Source: Deltaproteobacteria bacterium | GTDB taxonomy: Bacteria > Desulfobacterota > Binatia > UBA9968 | Direction: 5' to 3' | DNA length: 14,055 nt | Assembly (NCBI GenBank): GCA_016183145.1 | Contig: JACPFE010000764.1 | Location: 1 to 14,055, forward strand | Part shown: piece after piece, positions 1 to 7,418 of the stretch | Position numbering within the stretch: position 1 is the first letter of the stretch | Layout of the letters: every line of letters starts with the position of its first letter | Position numbers and translations under genes: made by a program | The notes under the pieces: model-generated | Database searches by the model: none | The model's input: the letters and a program-made list of their open reading frames with translations, nothing else | What the model was told of the DNA's origin: nothing

Positions 1-1064
1 AATCCGAGGATGACTCCCAAACCGACAAGAACGCCCACGACGGCGCCGGTGAGTCCCAGGCAAAAGCCTTCCACGAGAAATAGAGAAAGAATCTTCCGTG
101 GCAGCGTCCCGATCGCCGCAATCGTGCCAATCTCCCTGACCCGCTCGTACACCGCCATGATCATGACGTTCAAAATGCTGATCAGCACGATGGCGACGAG
201 CATGAGCTTAATGAAAAATGTCATCAGGTCGATCATATTGGCGATATTGGCGAAGGGGGAGAGTTGCGACCAGGTGTGGACCTCGATGCCGCCACCCTTG
301 TGCTTTTTCTCTCCCAAGCCAAGCCCTACTCGTATGCTCTGAGCGACCTCTTCCACCTGTGCCAGGGATTTCACCCTGACTACGATCTCGCTAACCTCAT
401 TGCCGGACATCCGCAAAATTTCTCTGGCGTCATCGAAATTGATGTAACCGTCTCGACCTCCTGGACCCGTCGCGCTTTCCAGAATTCCGCTCACGAGAAA
501 TGTTTTCCCGTTGACCGATCCATCTTTGTTTGTCGCAACCACCACGACGGTGTCGCCGACTTTGGCGCCAAACCCCTGCGCCAGTAGTCTCGGCACCAGG
601 ATTTTTCCCTTGTCCAACGCGCGGACGCACTTTTCCCCTTCAGAAATCCGCGAGAGCATCTGGGGCAAGGCGGTACACTCTTTTTCCGGATATACTCCGT
701 TGATCCTGATATTGGTGGTCTCGGTAAAATTGCTGAACAGGGCGCCGAACTTTATCCGTTCCGAATACGCTTCGATCTCGTTAACACCCGCTAAGGTTTT
801 TTCGATCTGTGACACCGCGGCAGGGGCGAGATTCAGATTCAAAGGAAGACTTTCAATGGAGGCCACATAGCCGCCGCGATGGATCTGCAGAGCGCCCAGA
901 TAAGAATCGGTGATCTGAGCGATCATGAAATCCTTGATCGAGGCGGTCACGGCGACAAAGACCAGAACGAATAAGACTCCGAACGCAATTAGAGAAATCG
1001 TCAGCGCGCTTCTCCGCTTGTAGCGCCGCAGGTTCCGCAGAGCTATTTTGAATATGTTACCCAT
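1..1064 (-). CDS. FtsX/MacB-type ABC transporter permease (C-terminus beyond window)
   Basis: An open minus-strand frame starts with ATG at 1064 and runs off the left edge without a stop, giving about 354 residues. It begins MGNIFKIALRNLRRYKRRSA, the usual cytosolic lead of FtsX-type permeases. A first membrane helix lies near residues 20-45, followed by a periplasmic MacB-PCD-like region to about 265. A second helix lies near 280-305, the ERVREIGTIAAIGT coupling loop near 310-325, and a third helix at the edge; the fourth helix and C-terminus are missing. Its ATG overlaps the stop of the ATPase gene by 8 nt (1057-1064), so the two are almost certainly co-translated and form one transporter. 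Related complexes move lipoproteins or peptides, or transmit force to periplasmic partners; the substrate is not visible here. Family call is firm, substrate unknown. Confidence 0.88.
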   Translation of the reverse strand, partial: MGNIFKIALRNLRRYKRRSALTISLIAFGVLFVLVFVAVTASIKDFMIAQITDSYLGALQIHRGGYVASIESLPLNLNLAPAAVSQIEKTLAGVNEIEAYSERIKFGALFSNFTETTNIRINGVYPEKECTALPQMLSRISEGEKCVRALDKGKILVPRLLAQGFGAKVGDTVVVVATNKDGSVNGKTFLVSGILESATGPGGRDGYINFDDAREILRMSGNEVSEIVVRVKSLAQVEEVAQSIRVGLGLGEKKHKGGGIEVHTWSQLSPFANIANMIDLMTFFIKLMLVAIVLISILNVMIMAVYERVREIGTIAAIGTLPRKILSLFLVEGFCLGLTGAVVGVLVGLGVILG

Positions 1065-1749
1065 GTCCTGCCTCACAACGCAGCAGCTTGCCGTCTTCCA
1101 ACGTGCAAACGATCTCCGCCTCGCCGATGATTCTCGTGTCGTGAGTCGAAAAGATAAAAGTGATGCCGAAATTATCTCTCATCTGTTTCATCAATCGCAG
1201 AATCATATATGCGGTTTCATGATCGAGGTTCGCAGTCGGCTCATCGGCGAGAACCAATTTCGGCTGCGTGACCAGCGCGCGAGCGATCGCAACTCGCTGC
1301 TTCTGACCGCCGGAAAGCTGCTCCGGCATTTGATTCTTTTGCTCTAACATTCCCACAGCCTTTAATGCCTTGAGCACCCGGTCGCGCCGCTCGGCAGGGC
1401 GCAGTTCTTGCACCATCACCAGCGGGTACTCCACGTTCTCAAACGCAGTCAAAACCGCAATTAGGTTGAAGCTCTGAAATATAAAACCGACGTTTTGTCC
1501 GCGAAACTCTGCTGCTTGCCGCCGCCCCAATTTGAGAACATCCACGCCCGCAACCTGTAAGCTCCCACTGGTCGGTTTGTCTAAGCAGCCAATGAGATTG
1601 AGCAACGTGGTCTTGCCGCTCCCCGACGGACCGACGAATGCGAGAAAGGCTCCCACTTCGATGTCGAAGTTGACCTCTTGCAACGCTTTCACTGCTACGC
1701 TGTCGGTTGCGTATGTCTTGCTCAAACTTTTTGCGACAATCAGGCTCAT
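1057..1749 (-). CDS. LolD/MacB-type ABC transporter ATP-binding protein
   Basis: A complete 230-residue nucleotide-binding subunit. Walker A is GPSGSGKTT at residues 40-48, the Q-loop glutamine is near 92, the signature LSGGQ is at 145-149, Walker B with catalytic glutamate is LVLADEP at 165-171, and the H-loop histidine is near 203. Length and the N-terminal pattern (KSLSKTY...VKALQEVNF) match the LolD/MacB/FtsE class that pairs with FtsX-type permeases. The start at 1749 is preceded 11 nt upstream by GAGGAG (complement of 1761-1766); an ATG at 1759 is nearer this site but lies in another frame. It sits 63 bp after the TPR lipoprotein gene and overlaps the permease by 8 nt. It should power the transporter from the cytosolic face. 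LolD, MacB-like or a lineage-specific exporter cannot be separated by reading alone. Confidence 0.93.
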   Translation of the reverse strand: MSLIVAKSLSKTYATDSVAVKALQEVNFDIEVGAFLAFVGPSGSGKTTLLNLIGCLDKPTSGSLQVAGVDVLKLGRRQAAEFRGQNVGFIFQSFNLIAVLTAFENVEYPLVMVQELRPAERRDRVLKALKAVGMLEQKNQMPEQLSGGQKQRVAIARALVTQPKLVLADEPTANLDHETAYMILRLMKQMRDNFGITFIFSTHDTRIIGEAEIVCTLEDGKLLRCEAGHG

Positions 1750-1812
1750 ATCGCTTCATTCTCCTCAGCGTCCGCACGCCGAATTGTGAGGGCTGTTGGA
1801 ACACTGGTTTTC

Positions 1813-2436
1813 CTAGTCGCCACCACTATCGTCGCCCCTGGATCGATCTCGCGACTCCTGCTGCCGGGCGATGTCGATCTCCTCTTCCAGTTTCCTGCCT
1901 ACCCATTCGCCGCTGGCAATAAGCTTCTGCCAGTCGATGTCTTTTCGTGAAATCATTCCAAGACTGTCTTGGATTTCAGAGCGGATTTCTTTCAGGGGGT
2001 CCCAGTACTGTCCGTACGAAAATGCAGCGTATTGTTCAACATAGTCGAGCCATTCGTGGAGCCCTCTCAAACCATCCTCGATTTCCTTCAGGCCTCTCTG
2101 ACGATCTCCGCTCCGCGTCAAGGTGAGGCCCAAGTAGAGCTTCGCCATGTTGTCATCTTTGTGAAGGGAGATCGCCCGTTCCAAAGCTTGGCGGGCCTCC
2201 GGATATTTTCCCGCAATGTAGTACGCCCGCCCCACGTAGGTCCAGATTCCTTGAGGAAAGTCGCTGAAGTAAAAACGGTTTGGGTCCAATTCAGCCGCGC
2301 TTTGAAATGACGCAATAGCCGCATTTGGATCACCGTACAGGAGAGCCATGCGGCCTTGCTGGACCTTTGTCTCGACGGCGCAAGCGGAAAGGAAAAAAAG
2401 AAGCGAAGTGACTCCACCTAAAAATAATTTGTTCAT
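1813..2436 (-). CDS. TPR-repeat lipoprotein, first gene of the ABC transporter operon
   Basis: A 207-residue lipoprotein. The signal peptide MNKLFLGGVTSLLFFLSAC ends in a lipobox (L16-S17-A18-C19), so the mature protein should be acylated on Cys19 and anchored in a membrane facing the periplasm. Three TPR-like helix pairs follow at roughly 27-55, 65-97 and 98-128, with typical spacing such as GRAYYIAGKYPEARQALERA. The tail is polar and charged. I chose ATG at 2436 over the in-frame GTG at 2454: it puts the hydrophobic core in the right place, has AAGGG 8 nt upstream (complement of 2445-2449), and the predicted sigma-54 start site near 2452 would leave the GTG outside the transcript. Its position ahead of the ATPase and permease suggests an accessory or scaffolding subunit of that transporter. 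The TPR partner is unknown. Confidence 0.85.
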   Translation of the reverse strand: MNKLFLGGVTSLLFFLSACAVETKVQQGRMALLYGDPNAAIASFQSAAELDPNRFYFSDFPQGIWTYVGRAYYIAGKYPEARQALERAISLHKDDNMAKLYLGLTLTRSGDRQRGLKEIEDGLRGLHEWLDYVEQYAAFSYGQYWDPLKEIRSEIQDSLGMISRKDIDWQKLIASGEWVGRKLEEEIDIARQQESRDRSRGDDSGGD

Positions 2437-2463
2437 AGCTCCGACCCTTGCCACTTAATGAGC

Positions 2464-2478
2464 GCAACATCCATGCCG
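2464..2478 (-). promoter_or_regulatory. Candidate sigma-54 (-24/-12) promoter for the lipoprotein/ABC operon
   Basis: Read on the minus strand, 2478 to 2464 is CGGCATGGATGTTGC. It has GG, exactly ten bases, then GC, and agrees with the TGGCAY-N5-TTGC consensus apart from the first T. The -12 C is at 2464, so transcription should start near 2452, leaving a leader of about 16 nt that still contains AAGGG before the ATG at 2436. An enhancer-binding activator would be needed; none is in the window. Confidence 0.5.
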
Positions 2479-2566
2479 AAGGGTTACGTCTTATTTCTGC
2501 CGGCTTATCAGCGATCGAATTATCAGACCTGCGAAAAACAGGAGTTACGTTTTGCCGTCTTGAGAA

Positions 2567-3259
2567 TTAAAGTCCGAACTCAAGAAAATATTGATAAGGT
2601 AAAAAATTCAAGGATTTTCTCAGGCGGTAACCGGCCTGCCGAAGTTCCTCGATAACCGTCTCCTCCGACACCTTGTCCTCTACGGCTTCCGGACCAACGG
2701 GCAATGGCCTTTTGTAGAAATCAACGATGACGATCCTGCCATTCGGCTTGAGGCTCCTGGAAAGCTTTCTGAAATAATCCACCCGATTGCTTATGTGGTG
2801 ATACGCGTCGGATAAAAAGACGACGTCCACTGACCGCGGCTCCAAACCGGGACCATCGGGTTTAACCAGACGCGCTTCATAGTTTGTGAGATTTAGTTTT
2901 CGGGCTTCTTGCTTCATATGCTCCACCATGGAGGCTTCGATCTCCAACCCCAGGGCTCTTCCCTGAGGACCAACCGCGAGAGCAAAGCGCCGGGTAAAAT
3001 AACCTGTGCCGGCGCCGATGTCGGCGATCACATCCCCCGGTTTCAGGTTGAGATGTTTCATGACTTCGTCTGGCTGCTGCCACTGGTCGCGCTCAGCTCC
3101 TTCGAGTATCTGACTCCACCGACCCACATCGCTAAAACCGTGATGTGCATCGTCTACCCGGTGCGTCGATTGGGCCGCCCGGCTCGGCGTCGGAACAATG
3201 AAAAGCCCTACAATGAACGCTGCCCTTATGATTGTCTTGATCGCAATATTTTGTCCCAT
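2567..3259 (-). CDS. Exported class I SAM-dependent methyltransferase
   Basis: A 230-residue protein with a Rossmann-type methyltransferase core. Motif I is VIADIGAGTG at residues 77-86, an acidic residue ends the second strand near 106 (GLEIEAS), the motif IV region is VVFLSDAYHHI at 146-156, and a post-core strand is RIVIVDF near 175-181. The N-terminus is a signal peptide: charged residues, a hydrophobic stretch near 10-25, then PTPSRAAQ, with likely cleavage after Ala28. The segment after it (HHGFSDVGRW...RDQWQQPDEVM) matches a recurring group of secreted methyltransferase-like proteins. The ATG at 3259 has GGAG about 6 nt upstream. It sits 130 bp upstream of the lipoprotein gene on the same strand, but the sigma-54 element between them suggests separate control. 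The substrate is unknown, and how an exported enzyme would obtain SAM is unclear. Confidence 0.85.
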   Translation of the reverse strand: MGQNIAIKTIIRAAFIVGLFIVPTPSRAAQSTHRVDDAHHGFSDVGRWSQILEGAERDQWQQPDEVMKHLNLKPGDVIADIGAGTGYFTRRFALAVGPQGRALGLEIEASMVEHMKQEARKLNLTNYEARLVKPDGPGLEPRSVDVVFLSDAYHHISNRVDYFRKLSRSLKPNGRIVIVDFYKRPLPVGPEAVEDKVSEETVIEELRQAGYRLRKSLNFLPYQYFLEFGL

Positions 3260-3847
3260 GAAGTCTCCTTCATCTGTTTTAAATTCTGAGACCTATTGAT
3301 CCCATTTAAAGTTGGCTTTCTCTCGTCCCCGTCCAGCTCAAGAGCGGGACTTACCAACGCCCAGCTCTGTACGTCCGATATCCGCCTCTTGCCCGTGAGA
3401 AACTGAACACTTTCTGAGCAAGGCGCATGCCACCAAGAACTTCGTCAAGCGAACGGCTTCAGACTGGCAAACAGCGCGTCGGAGTAATTTGAAATCACAG
3501 AAAAAAGACCGGTTCAACGGCACCCAACCGGCATATGAAACTAATCGGACAACGAGAGCAAGGCCCTGGGGCATCGACCTTTTGGTCGAGATCTTCGACG
3601 AAACTGACGAAACCCCATTTGGCAAGGAATCATCGGCGTTGAGAAGCGGTATAGAAATCGCACTATAGAAGTCGTGGGCGGGAATTTTTCAACTTCTATC
3701 GAACGGTGGAGCTAATGTTCTTAGGATTGAGAAGAAACGGAACTAGAATCGGGTAAATGAGACGCACCGGAGCATCCCAAAATGTTTTCGAAACCTGGTG
3801 AGCTTTACGAAATGACCTGGTCGCTCTCGACAAACGGTCGTGAAGCA
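3260..3847. other. Intergenic stretch without a recognisable gene
   Basis: About 590 bp between the methyltransferase and the cNMP-fold gene. A minus-strand frame at 3338-3625 (95 codons) and a plus-strand frame of about 88 codons without ATG from about 3398 were read; neither gives a recognisable motif, a good ribosome site or a family-like composition. The stretch holds a small hairpin (TCGACC-TTTT-GGTCGA, 3574-3589) and a longer inverted repeat at 3665-3699. It probably contains the methyltransferase promoter near 3260-3400, but I found no convincing -35/-10 or -24/-12 pair. Confidence 0.5.
3665..3699. repeat. Inverted repeat, 8-bp arms
   Basis: ATAGAAGT at 3665-3672 is matched by its exact reverse complement ACTTCTAT at 3692-3699, with a 19-nt spacer. 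It lies in a gene-free stretch downstream of the minus-strand cNMP-fold gene. It could form a hairpin or be a dimeric operator; no T-run suggests a rho-independent terminator. Confidence 0.4.
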
Positions 3848-4276
3848 TCACCGGCGCGCGAACTCACGGACGAGCTGACAGAGAGCGCGAATCACGGCTT
3901 GAACTAGCTCGAAGTCCTGGGAAAGAATATCCTGAAGATCCTGAGCGTTGAGCTTGAGGGCGTAAACAGGATCAATAGCCTTGACCGTATGCATAGACGG
4001 CTTAAGATCGAGAGCCGCCACCGTTCCTATGGCCTGTTTTTCGCCTACCTCGCGGACCACTTGCTCGTTCCCCTCGACCGCCACGCGGCCCTTCAAGATA
4101 AGATAAATTGCATCAATAGGATCGCCCTCACGGAAGATCGTCTCCCCAGGCTCGAAATGAACCTCCTTCGTCAGAGCAGCGACGCCACCAAGTTCTTCTA
4201 TGGTAGCGTGCTTAAAGATATCTACGGATTTAAGGAAGATAACCTTTTCCAGAGTGGTAAGCGTTCCTTGTTCCAT
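3848..4276 (-). CDS. Small cNMP-binding-fold (CRP-type) protein with degenerate ligand cassette
   Basis: A stand-alone cyclic-nucleotide-binding jelly-roll domain of 142 residues, with no DNA-binding helix-turn-helix. (Numbering here and in the findings counts from the GTG one codon upstream at 4279.) The N-terminal half is classic: LEKVIFLKSVDIF near 10-22, FEPGETIFREGDP near 42-54 and the AIYLILKGRVAV strand near 57-68. The phosphate-binding cassette is unusual: the expected G-E is IGT near 84-86, and the expected P-R-T/S-A is P94-S95-M96-H97. The glutamate and arginine that normally hold the ribose and phosphate are thus missing. The ATG at 4276 follows the stop of the NTT-HEAT gene by 8 nt, with AGG upstream, so the two are co-transcribed. 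It is likely a protein-interaction or regulatory partner of that transporter rather than a true cAMP sensor. Fold call is firm; loss of binding is inference. Confidence 0.85.
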   Translation of the reverse strand: MEQGTLTTLEKVIFLKSVDIFKHATIEELGGVAALTKEVHFEPGETIFREGDPIDAIYLILKGRVAVEGNEQVVREVGEKQAIGTVAALDLKPSMHTVKAIDPVYALKLNAQDLQDILSQDFELVQAVIRALCQLVREFARR

Positions 4277-4284
4277 CACAAAGC

Positions 4285-7074
4285 CTAAATGCCGTGAATG
4301 ACTCTCCTCGCCGCTTCACGCAATACAAGATGGTCAGAATCCAAAAACTCCGCGATCGGGTCGCGAAAACCTGTGAGTCCTCTGATGCCAATCTCCCACA
4401 CGGTTGCCGCTCTCAGCCACATATCGTCCTGTTCGAGCAGCGCACGCAGAGCGGATTCTGTGTCGATGGTACCCATGCCAAAAAAACCCAAAGACGCTCT
4501 GAAACGCTGCGCCTGCGGGGCATCGGTAAAAAGAGGAAAGACATACTCTTTGATCTCTCCCGTAAGCAGGTTGTCGAGAAACTCGATCGCATCGGCCTGT
4601 TTATTCGGCTCTCCAGAATTCAAGCCAGCCCAAAAGCGCCGAATGTCTTTAGTAGGATAGATCAGGGACAGCAGCCACATCATTCTCTCTTTCACGCGGT
4701 CCATGCTGTCCGTTAGCGCGAAGTAGAGGAGTGACTCCCCGTGACCCAAAGATTTTTCTTGGTGGCCAAACAGCGCAATGAAAAGTACGAACCTTCGATA
4801 ATAAAGCAGTGCATCAGACATGATAGCGCTTTCGATGATTTCCCGATCCACCTTCAGATCGGCGAAGCGGCGGGCCATCTCTTCGAGAGCAAGAATTACC
4901 TTGAAGCGGATAGAGCGGTCTTCCTCCAGCAGCCCTCCGAGAAGCGCATTCATCGCTGATTGCGAATGGATCTTGCTGAGAGTCCGAGGGATGTTAAGCC
5001 GGATGTCACGGGAAACACGGGAGTCAAACAGGGCGGTTCTTAATTCCTTAACGGCAATCTCGCCATACTCGATCAAGGCTTCACGAGCCGCAGCCTTCGT
5101 GGTGTTAGAACCGAGACGCAAGATAATGTCTCGAACGACTCCAGGATATTTTCCCATGCCTGCAGCAGCTATCGCCGCACGAATCACCGGGAGGGACTCA
5201 TCCTCCCTGATCAATCTACCGAGGTGAGCGGAAAACTCCGGATCGTAAACCTCGCCCATAAGACGGCCGGCTTCGACACGGCCTTGCTCTCCTTCAGCGG
5301 TGCTGTCGTTAACCATTTTACGAAAGCTGTTTAACGCCGCTGCGCGCGTGACCTCGTCACCATGGTGCAGCAGACACTCCACCGCTCGTCTTTTGACCTG
5401 TGGATCGGGGCTTTCAAGATACGGGCTCACGACCGTAATCGCGTCTCCCTTGAAGATGGCGCAAGCCGCGCTGATCGCCTGTGCCTGGACCTCCTTATTT
5501 TCGTCCTGCAGCATTTGGGTTAGTGCTTTCAGGGTAGTGGCGTCTGGGTATAGTGCAAGAATCTTAATCGCACCGCCTCTAACCGCAGGCGAGGAGTGTT
5601 GGAGCAGGCCGCGAGGCAGCCGCGCCGCAACGACTTTTGGGTCCAATTTCTCCGCGAGGTCCAGACCGACAAGGAGAGACTGCTCGTCTTTATCTTCCAG
5701 AGTCTTCAATACAGCTTCGACCGTTCCTTTATCGGCATAATCGATGCGCACTTCTTTCAGGGCAATTTCACGGTATGCCAAGCCCCTGCGCAAGGCCTCC
5801 ATGTAGCCGCCTTGCACGACGAAAACAACCGCAGCCCAGATCAAAATGAGACCGATAGAAAAGTAGCTCAGGAGTGAAACCCCGGACCCTCCCAGGACGA
5901 GTATAGAGAAAAGAATGATAAAAGCAGCCGTGCCGTCTCCTAGCCGTTCAACCGTCACATCCAGGAAGACTTTAACTTTTTTCTTTACAAAATCAGGGAT
6001 GGGGAGATAGAGAATCTCCACCCCACTGTGATTGACGCTCGTGCGCAAAGACGCTTCGGCCAGTCGGGTCGCCGTCGCAGCAAAAAGGCCCGGCCAGATC
6101 AAGAGGCCTATCGATCCCGCAAAGAGCGCAAGGGGAAGAACAAGGAGACTTGGGGTTAAGCCTACACCCATCAGCAACCTTCCAGTTAATAATAGCTGGG
6201 CAAGGACTGTAATGACACTCAGCCAGGCATAATAGGAACCAAAAAATCCTGCCAATGCATCCGTCGACCGATAGGCTTCCTTTGCCGCAGCCTTGAACTG
6301 ATAGTCGATCAAAGTAGACACGATGACCGACAGAAAAATAACAGCCGCGATTAACTGAAGATATCGCGAGTTGTATAAAGTCCTGACAACTCCATCCCTA
6401 TCCCGTGCTGGAACTTCTCTCGGTGGGATGTTTTCTCTCTGGTTTGCTCCTAGTACCGTTTCTCGTTCTCTAACGGCGTACCAAGCCACACCAAAAGCGC
6501 CGGCGAAAAGACCCACGATGAGCCATAGGAGCTGTTTTGTCCCGAAGAGAAAACTAACCGCCCAATTAGCCCCGAACCCGCCTGCCATTCCTCCGAGCGT
6601 TCCAGCCGCTGTGAGGATGCCAAAAAGGCGCTTGCCCTCGCGCGGATTAAACATGTCATTGGCCACGGTCCAGAATTGCGCAACCGCAACAAGACCGACG
6701 ATGGCCGACCACATGTAAAAAGCGTAGAGGACCCAACCGAAGTCGTAAAAAACGACTAGAAGCCAGAAAACAATTAGACGGGAGATGATGAAAGCGTGCG
6801 AGCCAAGGATGACCTGCGAAAACGAAAGCCGCGACGCGTAGCGAGAATAAATGGTAATGACCGCGCTGGCGAGGAGCGCGGCTAAGAGATAGACATATGG
6901 AAGCTGAGTAATCGGAAAGCGGCTGAGGAAAAGAGAATCTCTGACGATCTTTATGACATTGTTGGCAGCCAGCAAAAAAAAGAGAAAACCGGCCATCAGT
7001 CCGATTCGTGCCGCCTCGCCGGCGCGAACGTCAAGGAACTGCCGAACATTGATGGTCAAAGCGCGAAAACGCAT
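4285..7074 (-). CDS. NTT-type (ATP/ADP translocase-like) transporter fused to HEAT repeats
   Basis: A 929-residue two-part protein. Residues 1 to about 425 form a polytopic membrane domain of roughly a dozen helices in the style of nucleotide transporters of the Tlc/NTT family: NNVIKIVRDSLFLSRF near 38-53, FWTVANDMFNPREGKRLFG near 134-152, and VNHSGVEILYLPIP...KVKVFLDVTVERLGDG near 347-381. Residues about 445-929 are a chain of HEAT/PBS-lyase-type helical pairs, for example SPAVRGGAIKILALYPD and DPQVKRRAVECLLHHGD. No signal peptide. ATG at 7074 was taken because it begins the conserved cytosolic lead into helix 1; GGAAAG lies a little over 10 nt upstream. The cNMP-fold gene follows within 8 nt. 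Classical NTTs exchange ATP, ADP or NAD in intracellular parasites and plastids; the substrate of the HEAT-fused bacterial forms is not established. Domain call is strong, transport function inferred. Confidence 0.88.
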   Translation of the reverse strand: MRFRALTINVRQFLDVRAGEAARIGLMAGFLFFLLAANNVIKIVRDSLFLSRFPITQLPYVYLLAALLASAVITIYSRYASRLSFSQVILGSHAFIISRLIVFWLLVVFYDFGWVLYAFYMWSAIVGLVAVAQFWTVANDMFNPREGKRLFGILTAAGTLGGMAGGFGANWAVSFLFGTKQLLWLIVGLFAGAFGVAWYAVRERETVLGANQRENIPPREVPARDRDGVVRTLYNSRYLQLIAAVIFLSVIVSTLIDYQFKAAAKEAYRSTDALAGFFGSYYAWLSVITVLAQLLLTGRLLMGVGLTPSLLVLPLALFAGSIGLLIWPGLFAATATRLAEASLRTSVNHSGVEILYLPIPDFVKKKVKVFLDVTVERLGDGTAAFIILFSILVLGGSGVSLLSYFSIGLILIWAAVVFVVQGGYMEALRRGLAYREIALKEVRIDYADKGTVEAVLKTLEDKDEQSLLVGLDLAEKLDPKVVAARLPRGLLQHSSPAVRGGAIKILALYPDATTLKALTQMLQDENKEVQAQAISAACAIFKGDAITVVSPYLESPDPQVKRRAVECLLHHGDEVTRAAALNSFRKMVNDSTAEGEQGRVEAGRLMGEVYDPEFSAHLGRLIREDESLPVIRAAIAAAGMGKYPGVVRDIILRLGSNTTKAAAREALIEYGEIAVKELRTALFDSRVSRDIRLNIPRTLSKIHSQSAMNALLGGLLEEDRSIRFKVILALEEMARRFADLKVDREIIESAIMSDALLYYRRFVLFIALFGHQEKSLGHGESLLYFALTDSMDRVKERMMWLLSLIYPTKDIRRFWAGLNSGEPNKQADAIEFLDNLLTGEIKEYVFPLFTDAPQAQRFRASLGFFGMGTIDTESALRALLEQDDMWLRAATVWEIGIRGLTGFRDPIAEFLDSDHLVLREAARRVIHGI

Positions 7075-7418
7075 GGCATATTCACTTTCCGTCTCTCATC
7101 GTGACGTTTACAGGATGCGCGGACCGGAATCTATGGCCATCGGCGCCAGAGGGAATCCATCGGCCTGGTTTGTCAGCGACAATTTCGTGGTACAGCAGCG
7201 GCGCTGAAGCGAACCCGCCGCCAAAAGCAAAAAGATCGATTCGAAACATGATGGCAGCAAGATCGAACTACTTCCGCTCCACAAGAAATAGTACAACGAA
7301 AGCAAATGCCGCCCGGCCTGCTAAATGGGCAAAATCCACCGGCAGGACTGAAGCAAACAAACTCACCCGTTTTTTAAACGACGGGCGCAAATCTTTGCCC
7401 TGTGCCGTGGCGAGGTCG
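7075..7418. other. Intergenic region between ATP-grasp gene and NTT-HEAT gene
   Basis: About 345 bp. Its left part holds the chromate-transporter-like scrap and must also carry the NTT-HEAT leader. Near 7368-7380 there is a short stem (CGTTT-TTT-AAACG) nested in CCCGT/ACGGG arms (7367-7384), about 40 bp past the ATP-grasp stop. It could be a weak terminator for that operon, but no clear T-run follows it on the minus strand. No convincing promoter was found. Confidence 0.35.
7082..7270 (-). pseudogene. Decayed chromate-transporter-like fragment
   Basis: Reading the minus strand after an in-frame TAG at 7268-7270 gives FDLAAIMFRIDLFAFGGG followed by FASAPLLYHEIV. This closely follows the first conserved block of chromate transporter (ChrA/CHR) domains, where F-x-x-G-L-F-x-F-G-G-G-x-A-x-x-P-L-x-x-E-V-V is typical. 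The similarity then fades. A neighbouring frame at 7108-7150 gives PLAPMAIDSGPRIL, which could be a frameshifted trace of the ALGQ-x-TPGP block. Only about 60 codons remain and several hundred bases of a normal gene are missing, so it cannot encode a working transporter. It lies directly in front of the NTT-HEAT start. The call rests on a short motif and is moderate. Confidence 0.42.

Noticed and set aside
2437..2454. GTG at 2454 as the lipoprotein start
   Set aside because: It adds six residues ahead of the signal peptide, lacks a good ribosome site and would lie upstream of the predicted transcription start.
3338..3625. Minus-strand open frame of 95 codons in the gene-free stretch
   Set aside because: No ribosome site, motif or plausible composition; three such frames of similar length exist by chance in this stretch.
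7367..7397. Rho-independent terminator after the ATP-grasp gene
   Set aside because: The stems are short and AT-rich and are not followed by a T-run on the minus strand, so it is noted only inside the intergenic entry.
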